Source of the DNA: Oligoflexia bacterium
Lineage (GTDB): Bacteria; Bdellovibrionota; Bacteriovoracia; Bacteriovoracales; Bacteriovoracaceae
Assembly: GCA_024229115.1 (NCBI GenBank)
Contig: JAAEST010000053.1
Location: 124,001 to 188,000, forward strand
Length of the DNA stretch: 64,000 bases
Direction: 5' to 3'
Shown here in pieces: positions 15,729-23,880 of this stretch. Positions within the stretch are counted from its first letter, which is position 1. Every line of letters starts with the position of its first letter. Under the pieces are notes generated by a model that had not been told where the DNA came from, did no database searches, and saw only the letters and a program-made list of their open reading frames with translations. The translations under genes and the position numbers were made by a program.

Positions 15729-16724
15729 ATGGTAAGTAAAAGAAAAATAGATCAAATTGGCGATAAACTAAAGGTTAATGAGGCATTAACGAAGCCAGAA
15801 CTCGTTGACCTACTAGAATGGAGAAATAGTTTCTCTACAACACTAGATTATTACTATCTAAAACTTAAAAACAAAATCAAACAAGATAAAGTAAAGCTAA
15901 TTGCAAGACGATTAAAAAGAATTGAATCTATTAAAATAAAACTTAAAAGATTTAAAACTATGAGACTTAGCACATTTCAAGATATTGCTGGCCTTAGAAT
16001 GGTTCTTGAAACAAGTAATGAACTAGAGAGTGCATATACAACATTAAGAGGATTATCCACGAAGCACGTTTTAAAAAAATTAGATGATTACCACAGCAAA
16101 CCAAAACAAGATGGCTACAGAGGTATACATTTAGTCTATCAAACGGGGGACTCAAGTTTAATAGAGATACAATTACGGACGGAACTTGAACATATCTGGG
16201 CAACAGCTGTTGAAACTTACGGTGAGCTACAAAGCACATCTTTTAAAACAGGAGATGGAGAAAAAGACTGGAAAGAGTTTTTCAAATTACTTAGCTCATA
16301 CTTTGCTATAAAGGAAAAATGCTTACCCACTGAAGATCATGTAAAATTAAGTGACTCACAAATAAAATCGAGGCTAAAGAAGTATATTGATTCTCTCAAA
16401 GTGATAGAAAGGCTAAATGCCGCTACTGTTGGTATGGAGACTATTGTTGTAAAACAAAATGAACATGGGAGAATGGGAAGGTATGCTCTTGTTGAGCTTG
16501 ATGTAAAAAATAAAACTACAAAAATTGATGTCTATAATAAAAAAGATATTGAAATTGCGATTAAGGCATATACAGAAAAGGAACTGTCAGAAGATAAAAC
16601 CAAGAATTATGTTTTCGTTAATATGGAAAATCTTGAAAAGATCAAAGAATCATATCCAAATTACTTCTTGAATACGCAAAAGCTTTTAGAAATACTTTCA
16701 AAAATCGTATTAAACCAGTTTTAA
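15729..16724 (+). CDS. Stand-alone RelA/SpoT-type nucleotide synthetase with C-terminal extension (CapRel/toxSAS-like candidate)
   Basis: 331 residues, cytoplasmic. Residues 55-170 are a RelA/SpoT synthetase domain: RLKRIESIKIKLKR (61-74), FQDIAGLRMV with D85, the GTP-side loop DGYRGIHLVY (128-137) and EIQLRTELEHIW with the catalytic Glu at 146. There is no HD hydrolase domain before it and no TGS/ACT after it. Instead about 160 residues follow (helical to 235, then mixed beta, ending YPNYFLNTQKLLEIL). This shape is known from small alarmone synthetases and especially fused toxSAS-antitoxin proteins such as CapRel, which sense phage and pyrophosphorylate tRNA. Synthesis of (p)ppGpp is the alternative. 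ATG at 15729 has no ribosome site. No separate antitoxin gene is adjacent: its convergent neighbour begins 2 bases after its stop. Confidence 0.75.
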   Translation: MVSKRKIDQIGDKLKVNEALTKPELVDLLEWRNSFSTTLDYYYLKLKNKIKQDKVKLIARRLKRIESIKIKLKRFKTMRLSTFQDIAGLRMVLETSNELESAYTTLRGLSTKHVLKKLDDYHSKPKQDGYRGIHLVYQTGDSSLIEIQLRTELEHIWATAVETYGELQSTSFKTGDGEKDWKEFFKLLSSYFAIKEKCLPTEDHVKLSDSQIKSRLKKYIDSLKVIERLNAATVGMETIVVKQNEHGRMGRYALVELDVKNKTTKIDVYNKKDIEIAIKAYTEKELSEDKTKNYVFVNMENLEKIKESYPNYFLNTQKLLEILSKIVLNQF

Positions 16725-16725
16725 T

Positions 16726-18021
16726 TTATTTCATTTCAAGGACATCTTCTTTTTCGGAAGTGTCTTCTTCAGCGTCTTTGGCCTGTCTTAGGTAGAAATT
16801 GATTTGAGCATCGTTATCTTCAAACTTACCATCAGTTTGGACTTCATTTCTTTGCTTTTCTTTGTAGATTTTATCTTCTAATTCTTGGCCTATTTTTCTT
16901 TTGAGCTTTTCTTCTTGAGTCTCTTTAATATTACCCTTTCTTCTTGAGAAGTTTGTTCCATACTTGGAAAAAGAATATTGGTAGAGACCATAGAGATGGG
17001 AATTATCTTGTTTTCCTCTTTCTAAGAACTGAATCATCTTTTCCATAAACTCTTTACGGCTTTGTTCATGTGACCAAGCATTATAGAGATAGACCATCCC
17101 TTCTTGATCGATTTTTCTCTTATATGGAAGAGTTTGATACTCATTGAAAATTCGATTAGAACTATTAAGCGTCGTTGGTTCAAGAGCAATTTTTTCAAGG
17201 ATTCGATCTCTTGCGGTCAAGGCAATTTTATCATCTATGACATAAGCAACCTTTACCCGAAAATAACGATTCCCATTGCGAATAAAAATAATTTCATCAC
17301 GTTGATCCGACATTTTATCTAACTCAGTTTTCTTATCAACGACCTCAACAATCCCTAATGAGTTTGAGTCATAGAATCCATATTTTATAATATCTTCTGG
17401 AAAGACTTTCATTCTCATATGAAGAATAAAGAGACGATAGACCATTTCTTGATAAGGCATCTTCCAAAACATTGCCTTTTCCATAAATCCAAACTCTTTT
17501 AAGAAAGGATCATTGGTAAAACTCATTTTAAAAATATCTCTCCAAATACTAGGCACCGATTTATTGAGAATATAGTTTTTAAAAATTGGTAGCTGAAAAA
17601 GTTTTTGAGTTTCAAAGTCTAATCGTAATTCATTCTCATCAAGATCAAAGAATTCAAAGAGAACTTTCTTATTGTCACTATTATTGAGAAGCTTATAACC
17701 AGCTTTGGTTTCCTTACCCATCATCTTAATTTCCGGCACCACTAGGTAGAGAGGGTGACGAATCGGAAAAGGTACTTTGAAGTTTACAAAATGAAAGACT
17801 TTCCATCTTTGATTTTCATCTTCATATAACCAAGGAGCGTCTGAAAGCTTATATTCTGAGTCTTGATAGAAGACTTTTGGGAGCTTTTTTAGATTCAAAT
17901 AGGGACTCTCTACCCCATTAGTAATAGCTTCTTGATAAAAATGCACAGGTAAGGAAACAAGCATATTAACGCCTATTCCGACCGTGATGATCAATATTGC
18001 CAAAACTCCTAACTTTTTCAT
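16726..18021 (-). CDS. Membrane-anchored protein of unknown function
   Basis: About 431 residues from ATG at 18021 (an in-frame ATG at 18030 adds three residues). Residues 3-22 (LGVLAILIITVGIGVNMLV) form a signal anchor or uncut signal peptide, leaving a large extracytoplasmic domain. That domain is rich in aromatic residues (VFHFVNFKVPFPIRHPLYLVV near 80-100, MEKAMFWKMPYQEMVYRLF near 190) and looks globular alpha/beta. The last 70 residues are highly charged and probably disordered or coiled (ETQEEKLKRKIGQELEDKI, then EDTSEKEDVLEMK). No family recognised. The gene is convergent with the RelA/SpoT-like gene and divergent from the lipoprotein at 18115. Confidence 0.7.
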   Translation of the reverse strand: MKKLGVLAILIITVGIGVNMLVSLPVHFYQEAITNGVESPYLNLKKLPKVFYQDSEYKLSDAPWLYEDENQRWKVFHFVNFKVPFPIRHPLYLVVPEIKMMGKETKAGYKLLNNSDNKKVLFEFFDLDENELRLDFETQKLFQLPIFKNYILNKSVPSIWRDIFKMSFTNDPFLKEFGFMEKAMFWKMPYQEMVYRLFILHMRMKVFPEDIIKYGFYDSNSLGIVEVVDKKTELDKMSDQRDEIIFIRNGNRYFRVKVAYVIDDKIALTARDRILEKIALEPTTLNSSNRIFNEYQTLPYKRKIDQEGMVYLYNAWSHEQSRKEFMEKMIQFLERGKQDNSHLYGLYQYSFSKYGTNFSRRKGNIKETQEEKLKRKIGQELEDKIYKEKQRNEVQTDGKFEDNDAQINFYLRQAKDAEEDTSEKEDVLEMK

Positions 18022-18114
18022 ATTCCACATTTCGGATACTTGGCCAAAAATCTGAACAATATACTAAATCTTTTTTGAAAATTTTCGATAAGTTAGATGG
18101 ACAAGGAAGAAGAA

Positions 18115-18834
18115 ATGAAAAATTTAAGCTTAAAATTTATTATCACTCCCCTTATTCTATCGATGATTGTGAGTTGTGATGCTCCTAGAGATAAGAGAAT
18201 CTCATCGCAAAACGCCACGACAAATCAAAGTATTTGGGGTGACTCAACATCATATTATAATAATGGCGATAATGATTCTGGCTCGGGGTCTGGAAGTGGT
18301 TCAGGAAGTGGATCAGGTTCAAACTCAAGTGTTTCTATTCCTAGTCATATCAATCACTGTAATTGGGCAGCTGATGGGCAAGTAGGATTTGCTTCCTCTC
18401 ACAAACACCTTTCGCCAAACGAAGATAATACAAGTGAAGGTGCCTATACCGTTTGTAAATCAACTCAAGATGAAAAAGATATTTATCTTCAAGTAAAGAA
18501 TCCAATCAATGATGCTCAAGTGTGTATCTTCCCAACTTATCATAGTGGAAGTAACTCGGTATTCCTTGGGGAGCCAAGATGTCTTCTGGTAGATGACAAT
18601 AAGAAAATTTACAAAGTATCAGTTGTTAAAAATAGAATTGGATTTACTCAATACCCTATTACCGGGGTGATGATTATGAAAGATAAATCGTATTTCTACG
18701 ACCGTCCTTTCTATCAAGAGATTCTTAGTCCAGATGCCTATGTCTTCTGTTCAAATTGGTTAGCTCAGTATGGTGATCCAAGTTACTGTATCGAGTTTAA
18801 AAATAAGAATCACTTTGTATACAAACAGTTTTAA
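18115..18834 (+). CDS. Lipoprotein with glycine-serine linker, unknown function
   Basis: 239 residues from ATG at 18115, with AAGGAAGAAG just upstream. The lipobox LSMIVSC puts lipidation at C21. Residues 55-70 are an alternating Gly-Ser run of about 14, a flexible tether encoded by a simple GGX-TCX/AGT DNA repeat, which would hold the 160-residue C-terminal domain away from the membrane. That domain has several cysteines (HINHCNWAADG, TVCKST, QVCIFPTYHS, PRCLLVDD, VFCSNW, SYCIEF), suggesting disulfides, and is Tyr/Ser-rich. No family recognised. The stop overlaps the convergent gene by 4 bases. Confidence 0.75.
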   Translation: MKNLSLKFIITPLILSMIVSCDAPRDKRISSQNATTNQSIWGDSTSYYNNGDNDSGSGSGSGSGSGSGSNSSVSIPSHINHCNWAADGQVGFASSHKHLSPNEDNTSEGAYTVCKSTQDEKDIYLQVKNPINDAQVCIFPTYHSGSNSVFLGEPRCLLVDDNKKIYKVSVVKNRIGFTQYPITGVMIMKDKSYFYDRPFYQEILSPDAYVFCSNWLAQYGDPSYCIEFKNKNHFVYKQF

Positions 18835-19715
18835 TTCTTAAGCTTACCGCTTAGCTGCTCGCCTCTTTGATATTGGCGATAGATTTCTCCATCTATTGTT
18901 GGAAAACTGATAATAGGAATAAGGGCCTCGTGACCTTCACGTACTGTCTTGTCTAACTTCATACAGAGAATGAAGTAGTAAAAACTCACGCCTTCACGTT
19001 CGTGGGCCTTAATATAAGTAAGGATATCATCACCCTCTTCATCATTGTGTTGATAGACCTCATCAGGATCATTGAGAGTCGGTTCAAAATAATCATCAAA
19101 GAGATTGAAATTCTCAAAAGGAATGTCTGCAGGAGAGCGCTCTTCCAGCATTTTTGCTAATTCCACACTCTTCTTATTCTCTACTTCCGTTAAAACTTTT
19201 TCATCAACTTCAACAGTTTGCTTCAAGAAGCCTTCTTTGCTTGGATCTTCTTGATAATCGACCTTCTCGCCAACGCGGTATTGCTCCACTAGCTTCATAG
19301 AACGAGTGGCACAAACAGAGATCACAAAACTGGGTTGATTGTCATAAACGAAGCAACAGACAACAAGAGAGAACTCTCCCCATTTCTGATCATTAAAATG
19401 GGTGATGAAAGTATAATAGGCCTCATCAAGAGCTGATTCTATTTTCCAAACTTCATCCGGTCTTCTTAGGGCCTGATCCATAAAAGCCGGCTGACCGATC
19501 ACCTCTTCAATATCTTCCTTAGCTATAAAGAGCTCTTTACGCATTTTCTTTTCTTGTTGGTCGAAGTTTTGAACAATATGATCATAGAAAGATTCAATAC
19601 ACCCTTCTGTACAAAATGAACGTGAAGATGTCTCTTCTACAAAGAGCAAATCATCAGGATCATTCACAATCTTCTTACATTCAATACAATAGTAGAGAGG
19701 TGATTTTAATGGCAT
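18831..19715 (-). CDS. Treble-clef zinc-finger protein of unknown function
   Basis: 294 residues, no signal peptide. The N-terminus carries four cysteines in a CxxC-x21-CxxxC pattern (C10, C13, C35, C39; YCIECKK and SFCTEGC), similar to MYM/FCS/TRASH-type treble clefs that bind zinc. The rest is acidic and mixed alpha/beta, with a central segment of strands (FSLVVCCFVY, SFVISVCATR) and a C-terminal region ending IPIISFPTIDGEIYRQY. Its ATG overlaps the stop of the barrel protein upstream (TAATG), so the two are probably translated together, which is odd for a cytoplasmic zinc protein next to an outer-membrane protein. Binding partner unknown. Confidence 0.7.
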   Translation of the reverse strand: MPLKSPLYYCIECKKIVNDPDDLLFVEETSSRSFCTEGCIESFYDHIVQNFDQQEKKMRKELFIAKEDIEEVIGQPAFMDQALRRPDEVWKIESALDEAYYTFITHFNDQKWGEFSLVVCCFVYDNQPSFVISVCATRSMKLVEQYRVGEKVDYQEDPSKEGFLKQTVEVDEKVLTEVENKKSVELAKMLEERSPADIPFENFNLFDDYFEPTLNDPDEVYQHNDEEGDDILTYIKAHEREGVSFYYFILCMKLDKTVREGHEALIPIISFPTIDGEIYRQYQRGEQLSGKLKN

Positions 19716-20668
19716 TAAATCCTTATTCCTAGAGAAGCAAACATACTATTTCCATATGCTCCTTCCATATCCCATAATTTTGCATCAAGGGTATCTGCAT
19801 CTTTTATTCTTCTTGTTCTAAAAGTTGCTCCTAATTCTAGCATTACCCATGGTGATAAATTTAAGTGGGCCTTAGGAGTGATTGAACTAAAGGAAAGATC
19901 ACTTTCAAGAACATTGCTTCTGCCCGTAGCATCGGACTTGGAAACTTTATAAGTACTCCCTTCAACAATGAATCGAATATCAGGACTTACATACCAGCCT
20001 AAGCTGGCCCCTAGTTTTCTTACCGAACCAATGGCCTTCTCATCTTCACTATCTGGAGTGTCATTGAAACCTAGTTCATAACCTAAACCAAGAGCGAATT
20101 GATTAAATCTTTTCGCTGTTTTAATCCCAAAAATTTTGCGAGTTCTTTCAGTGGCAAATGTACTTCCCTTTTGACCAAAGCTTGCTCCCCCATAGAGATC
20201 AATATTTGCGGCATCGGCAGCTCCACCAAATTGAAGCCAATTAAAACCTAGAATAACAAGGGGATTACCTTTTTGAGAGCTCTTCCCTTCAGCGATGAAT
20301 TCGCTATTTGAAGAAGCTTGCCAGTAATCAACATCCATATAGATATTATATTGTGTTTGAAAGTGAGCTTCGACCTTAGTGGTATTAACTTTTCCAGTAT
20401 TCCCTTCTAGTTCCACATCAGTGAATCCATGAGATAGCCCCATGCTTAAAGTTCCAAGAGGACCACCAGAGCTTTTCTTCGCTGGTGCGGCTAACTTTTG
20501 AACTGAACGCGGCTTAGGAGCACTAATTGACTTGGCCCCACTACTTTGTGGCTTAAACTCAGGCTCAGTATAATCAACAAGCGAAAGTGCACTTGGAGCA
20601 CTAAGCATAAGAGAAATAATAGTTACTGATTTAAATAAAGATTTTGCAGAGTATTTCATAATTTTCAT
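19715..20668 (-). CDS. Probable outer-membrane beta-barrel protein
   Basis: 317 residues from ATG at 20668, with GGAAG five bases upstream. The signal peptide is residues 1-30 (SLFKSVTIISLMLSAPSALS). A Lys/Ala/Pro/Ser-rich stretch follows (residues 40-70), then regular amphipathic strands: LGTLSMGLSHGFTDVEL, TTKVEAHFQTQYNIYMDV, NPLVILGFNWLQFGG, IDLYGGASFG, FALGLGYELGF, LGASLGWYVS, RFIVEGSTYKV, WVMLELGATFRT, ending FASLGIRI. The alternation and terminal aromatic/hydrophobic strand suit a 10-14-stranded barrel. Specific role unknown. It is the first gene of a two-gene transcript with the zinc-finger protein. Confidence 0.75.
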   Translation of the reverse strand: MKIMKYSAKSLFKSVTIISLMLSAPSALSLVDYTEPEFKPQSSGAKSISAPKPRSVQKLAAPAKKSSGGPLGTLSMGLSHGFTDVELEGNTGKVNTTKVEAHFQTQYNIYMDVDYWQASSNSEFIAEGKSSQKGNPLVILGFNWLQFGGAADAANIDLYGGASFGQKGSTFATERTRKIFGIKTAKRFNQFALGLGYELGFNDTPDSEDEKAIGSVRKLGASLGWYVSPDIRFIVEGSTYKVSKSDATGRSNVLESDLSFSSITPKAHLNLSPWVMLELGATFRTRRIKDADTLDAKLWDMEGAYGNSMFASLGIRI

Positions 20669-20691
20669 CCTATCTTCCATGAACGGGATAA

Positions 20692-20734
20692 TGGGTTTCG
20701 ACCCATGAACACCATTATTTTACTCAAATAATGA
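20692..20734. other. Two adjacent hairpins upstream of the barrel gene
   Basis: ATGGGT-TTCG-ACCCAT (20692-20707) has a six-base stem with a UUCG loop on the plus strand. About six bases later CATTATTT and AAATAATG form an eight-base stem with a five-base loop. They lie in the 5' region of the minus-strand barrel gene and could act in its leader RNA. The remaining bases up to 20815 show nothing clear. Confidence 0.3.
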
Positions 20735-20815
20735 GAAAAAACCAAATTAGTAGGCAATAACCGCCCCTCACACTCGGTTAATAAGAGCTAAACACTGAAA
20801 AATTTATAGGACACA

Positions 20816-20884
20816 ATGGGTCGGAAAAGTCATCCCACTACCTTAGAACAACCATGGCCAGTTAAAATAGATGAAGAAGTTTGA
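20816..20884 (+). CDS. Possible 22-residue small ORF upstream of a three-gene operon
   Basis: ATG at 20816 reads MGRKSHPTTLEQPWPVKIDEEV and stops at TGA 20882-20884, two bases before the AAGGAG site of the next gene. A weak TAGGA lies upstream of the ATG. It is placed where a leader peptide or coupled small protein would be, but its length gives little coding evidence. Confidence 0.3.
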   Translation: MGRKSHPTTLEQPWPVKIDEEV

Positions 20885-20898
20885 TAAGGAGAAAAAAC

Positions 20899-21201
20899 TT
20901 GGAATTTCATCACCGTAACGACCAATCGATCAAATCACTAGTTAAAATTGCAGCTCAAGGCTACTTCCCTCTCTTTGAACCAGAGTGGATTTCAGAAACA
21001 ATGAAAGACAAGAAGAAATTAACAGGGAATGAAAAAGCAAAGGCGAAAACGCTTTTTAAATCTCTAACGAAACATAGATCAATCGATAGAAAGAGAACTC
21101 TTATTCATTCAATGAATGATTCTGATAGAACAATTATAGTCAAGGCCTTCATGAAGATGGTTGAAAATAATGTTCTTGATGAGAGACCGGAATTACAATG
21201 A
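20899..21201 (+). CDS. Small basic helical protein, unknown function
   Basis: 100 residues. The start is TTG at 20899 because AAGGAG (20886-20891) sits 7 bases before it; an upstream in-frame TTG at 20881 overlaps that site. The protein has no signal peptide, is rich in Lys and Arg (MKDKKKLTGNEKAKAKTLFKS) and looks entirely helical. No family recognised. Its last four bases overlap the next start (ATGA), so it is translationally coupled to the small exported protein and, through it, to the coiled-coil/Hsp20-like protein. Confidence 0.7.
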   Translation: MEFHHRNDQSIKSLVKIAAQGYFPLFEPEWISETMKDKKKLTGNEKAKAKTLFKSLTKHRSIDRKRTLIHSMNDSDRTIIVKAFMKMVENNVLDERPELQ

Positions 21202-21482
21202 AAAACTTACTTCTAGTTTTCACATTCTTATTTTCTTTTGCTGTGAACTCGGAATACAGAGTATATCAGTATTATGTAAAACCAGCTCATGAATTGAGTA
21301 TGGATCAAAAAAGTCATCTGGTAACTTCAACTCTCGATCCTGTCAGCTATATTAGCTATCATGGTGGTAATGAAGTTGTAAAAATTGATTTATTAAGAAG
21401 TTGGATGTGTAAAGGTAATACTGCTAACCAACAAATGTGCCCTCCTCCATTTGAGGAACTACAGGCGAAAAGAGCTCAATAG
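21198..21482 (+). CDS. Small exported protein, unknown function
   Basis: 94 residues starting in an ATGA overlap with the preceding gene. Residues 1-18 form a signal peptide (LLLVFTFLFSFAVNS). The mature 76 residues start EYRVYQYYVKP and contain two cysteines (WMCKGN, QMCPPP) and a proline cluster. Not recognised. The next gene begins immediately after its stop, so it is the middle member of a tight three-gene operon. Confidence 0.7.
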   Translation: MKNLLLVFTFLFSFAVNSEYRVYQYYVKPAHELSMDQKSHLVTSTLDPVSYISYHGGNEVVKIDLLRSWMCKGNTANQQMCPPPFEELQAKRAQ

Positions 21483-22661
21483 ATGAAAGTCACGAAAGCT
21501 GATATTCAGGCCAATCAAGATTATCTGAAGAAGTTAAATTCTCAGCAAAAAGGCGAAATCGCTTCTCGTGAAGTTGAAATTCAGAATGTAAAAAAACTCT
21601 ATGAGCAAAAAGTAGAAGATGAAAAAGTTCAAGGTGAGATCAAAGTCCTTGATGTTATCGATCGTAACAAGCAACAAGTAATTGAAGCTGTTGATGGTAA
21701 AATCGAACGCCTTGATCAAATGAAACAGAATTTAAAAGATACGGAAGTTCGTTTAGAGAAAGAAAGAGATCTTCTTAAGTCGGCTCATGTTGATAAAATG
21801 GAAAGTAATAAAATATATCATTCCAATAAGTTTCAACAACAATTTGATGATGCCGCTGAAAAATCGAGGCTCATTAATTTTCAAACAAATCAAACATTGA
21901 AGAATATTGATGAAAGTACCAAAGCCGATATCTCTAACAAAAGATATGTGACAAAACTTCAGGTTGATAAGGCCGATGCTGAAAATAAAATGGCACTTGA
22001 GAAGGCTTCTGAAGGTAATTCAAGACAAGTTGAAAGACTGAAAAGAGAACATGCCGTTAACGTTCATAAAACGGAATTAGAAAATAAGAATAAGTTAGAA
22101 GAAATGAATCAAAAGCATACTTTTGAAGCGGGTGAAAGAGATCGTATTCACAAAGACCAACTTAAGACTGCAACGGTTCATCATGAAGAGAAAATTAAGG
22201 CCAATGAGAAGGCCTTCCAAGATAAGTATCGTGGTCTTAATAAGAATCACGCCACAGTAATCAAAAGACTAAAAGAGAGATTTGCCCACGAAATTAAAAG
22301 CTTAATGGACTCTCATGCCAAGAAGATTCAACTCATGGGTAGTAAGAAGGCCGATGAATTCTATCACACTGAAAAACTCTCCCCTTTTGTTAAAGAAAAT
22401 GTAGATAGCTATACAGTGAGTATTCCAGTGGCCGAACATGAAAAGGAAAACTTCAACCTTAGTGCTGACAAGAGAACTATTAAATTAAGCTTTGCTCGTA
22501 AATTTGATGAGAGAATTGATGCTGAAACGGGCGAAGTTTTCAATACTAGAAGAAGTGAAACCTATAAGAAAGAATTTCAAGTTAAAGATATATTAGATTC
22601 TCGTCATATTGAAGAAATGTATCGTGATGGCGTACTGAGCTATAAGATTAAAAAAGCTTAA
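21483..22661 (+). CDS. Long coiled coil fused to an Hsp20/alpha-crystallin-like C-terminal domain
   Basis: 392 residues, cytoplasmic (no signal). Residues 10-290 are one long charged helix with heptad-like spacing, nearly free of proline and rich in Glu, Lys, Gln and His: a coiled coil of about 280 residues. Residues 308-392 read like a small heat-shock fold: YTVSIPVAEHEKENFNL, IKLSFARKF, a linker, YKKEFQV, then IEEMYRDGVLSYKIKKA, matching the A-x-[YF]-x-[DN]-GVL-x-[IV] end of Hsp20 proteins. The small heat-shock call is from pattern, not alignment. A coiled coil on an Hsp20-like domain would make a tethered or scaffolded chaperone. It follows the small exported protein with no gap. Confidence 0.7.
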   Translation: MKVTKADIQANQDYLKKLNSQQKGEIASREVEIQNVKKLYEQKVEDEKVQGEIKVLDVIDRNKQQVIEAVDGKIERLDQMKQNLKDTEVRLEKERDLLKSAHVDKMESNKIYHSNKFQQQFDDAAEKSRLINFQTNQTLKNIDESTKADISNKRYVTKLQVDKADAENKMALEKASEGNSRQVERLKREHAVNVHKTELENKNKLEEMNQKHTFEAGERDRIHKDQLKTATVHHEEKIKANEKAFQDKYRGLNKNHATVIKRLKERFAHEIKSLMDSHAKKIQLMGSKKADEFYHTEKLSPFVKENVDSYTVSIPVAEHEKENFNLSADKRTIKLSFARKFDERIDAETGEVFNTRRSETYKKEFQVKDILDSRHIEEMYRDGVLSYKIKKA

Positions 22662-22713
22662 TTTCCATATAATCACTTTTCCCCCTTAAACTTTCCTTGT
22701 AATATAAAGAAGT

Positions 22714-23880
22714 ATGAAAAGACCTCACCTCGTCCATTTTTTGAGTATTAAGACTGATGAAAATCTTCATATTAAGTGTTCAATGACACTGAAAGAGAAT
22801 CTTATTGCTCAAGGGAAGAATCCTGGCTTTGCTCTTGAAATTGCCCAAGGAATTGCCAAGGGGATCACTAAAGAAATTCCTAAGCCACGCTTTCCTATTC
22901 AGGCCTTTCGAATGCTAGTTGGTGAAGATTTCAAAATGAAGATTATTGGACTCGATGATCAAAGAAATGAAATTTATAAGAAAGTTTTTGAAAGTGATAA
23001 TCGTGGTCAATTCAACTTTAAAATTCCATTAAATGAACATAGAAATAAAATTAGTGTTCTTCAGATTTATGAAGTAGGAATCTCTCCGGGTCTAGAAATT
23101 CACCTTGGAACTTTCATTCCTCTTATTATCACTGATCCAAAGAAAATTGTTATCTGTGACTTTGATAAAACTTTAGTTGATACCAAATACTCCACGACAA
23201 AAGAACTTTATCGAAGCCTCACCAAGCCATTGGATTATTTTCCAACGGTGACTCGCTCAGTTTCTGTGATTAAGAATTATATCAAAGAGGGCTTTCACCC
23301 TTTCATTCTAAGTGCCTCTCCTCACTTTTACGAAGATGCCATGAGAGATTGGCTCTATCAGAATCAAATATACTCAGCGGGAATCTTTCTCAAAGACTAT
23401 CGCCAGGTTTTCAACTTCTTTGATGGTGACCTGACACCAAAAGATTTGAAGATACAGGGTCTTTATAAACTCAATCATCTTCTTGATATTCTCATGATGA
23501 CTGGTATCCCTCATGATCTTGTTCTCATGGGAGATAATTTCGAAAGTGATCCTATTATTTATCTTTCTCTATCTAAACTTATTTCCGAGTCCATAGACCC
23601 ATGGAAACTTTGGAAAGAACTAAGTGGTATGGAAGTTTTCCAAATGAATAAGAAGCAGAGTTCACAGCTGCTGAATAAATTCTATCAACTCTCAAATGAT
23701 ATAAAGAAGTGGAAGGCCCATGATCCTGAAGCGAAATGTAATCTAAAAATTTGGATTCGAAAGAAAGTCCAAGAAGATAAAATTTCTGTTCCTGATTTCT
23801 TTGATCAAGAGTTGCCTCTTATCGAACTCTATGAGGGTATGATCAACTCAAAAGAAGTTCTGGAGCAAAGAGAAGAATAA
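22714..23880 (+). CDS. App1-like (DUF2183) HAD-type phosphatase
   Basis: 388 residues, no signal peptide. Residues 142-275 carry the HAD-type catalytic pattern of the App1 phosphatidate-phosphatase family: VICDFDKTLVDT with nucleophile D149 and acid D151, ILSASPHFYE (motif II Ser/Thr), KDLKIQ (Lys) and VLMGDNFESDP (motif IV). A beta-rich N-terminal domain (about 1-135) precedes it, as in App1 proteins where it aids membrane or partner binding. Hydrolysis of phosphatidic acid to diacylglycerol is the family role; this particular substrate is untested. A second family member is at 39661-40458. The last 38 bases overlap the small convergent membrane-protein gene. Confidence 0.8.
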   Translation: MKRPHLVHFLSIKTDENLHIKCSMTLKENLIAQGKNPGFALEIAQGIAKGITKEIPKPRFPIQAFRMLVGEDFKMKIIGLDDQRNEIYKKVFESDNRGQFNFKIPLNEHRNKISVLQIYEVGISPGLEIHLGTFIPLIITDPKKIVICDFDKTLVDTKYSTTKELYRSLTKPLDYFPTVTRSVSVIKNYIKEGFHPFILSASPHFYEDAMRDWLYQNQIYSAGIFLKDYRQVFNFFDGDLTPKDLKIQGLYKLNHLLDILMMTGIPHDLVLMGDNFESDPIIYLSLSKLISESIDPWKLWKELSGMEVFQMNKKQSSQLLNKFYQLSNDIKKWKAHDPEAKCNLKIWIRKKVQEDKISVPDFFDQELPLIELYEGMINSKEVLEQREE

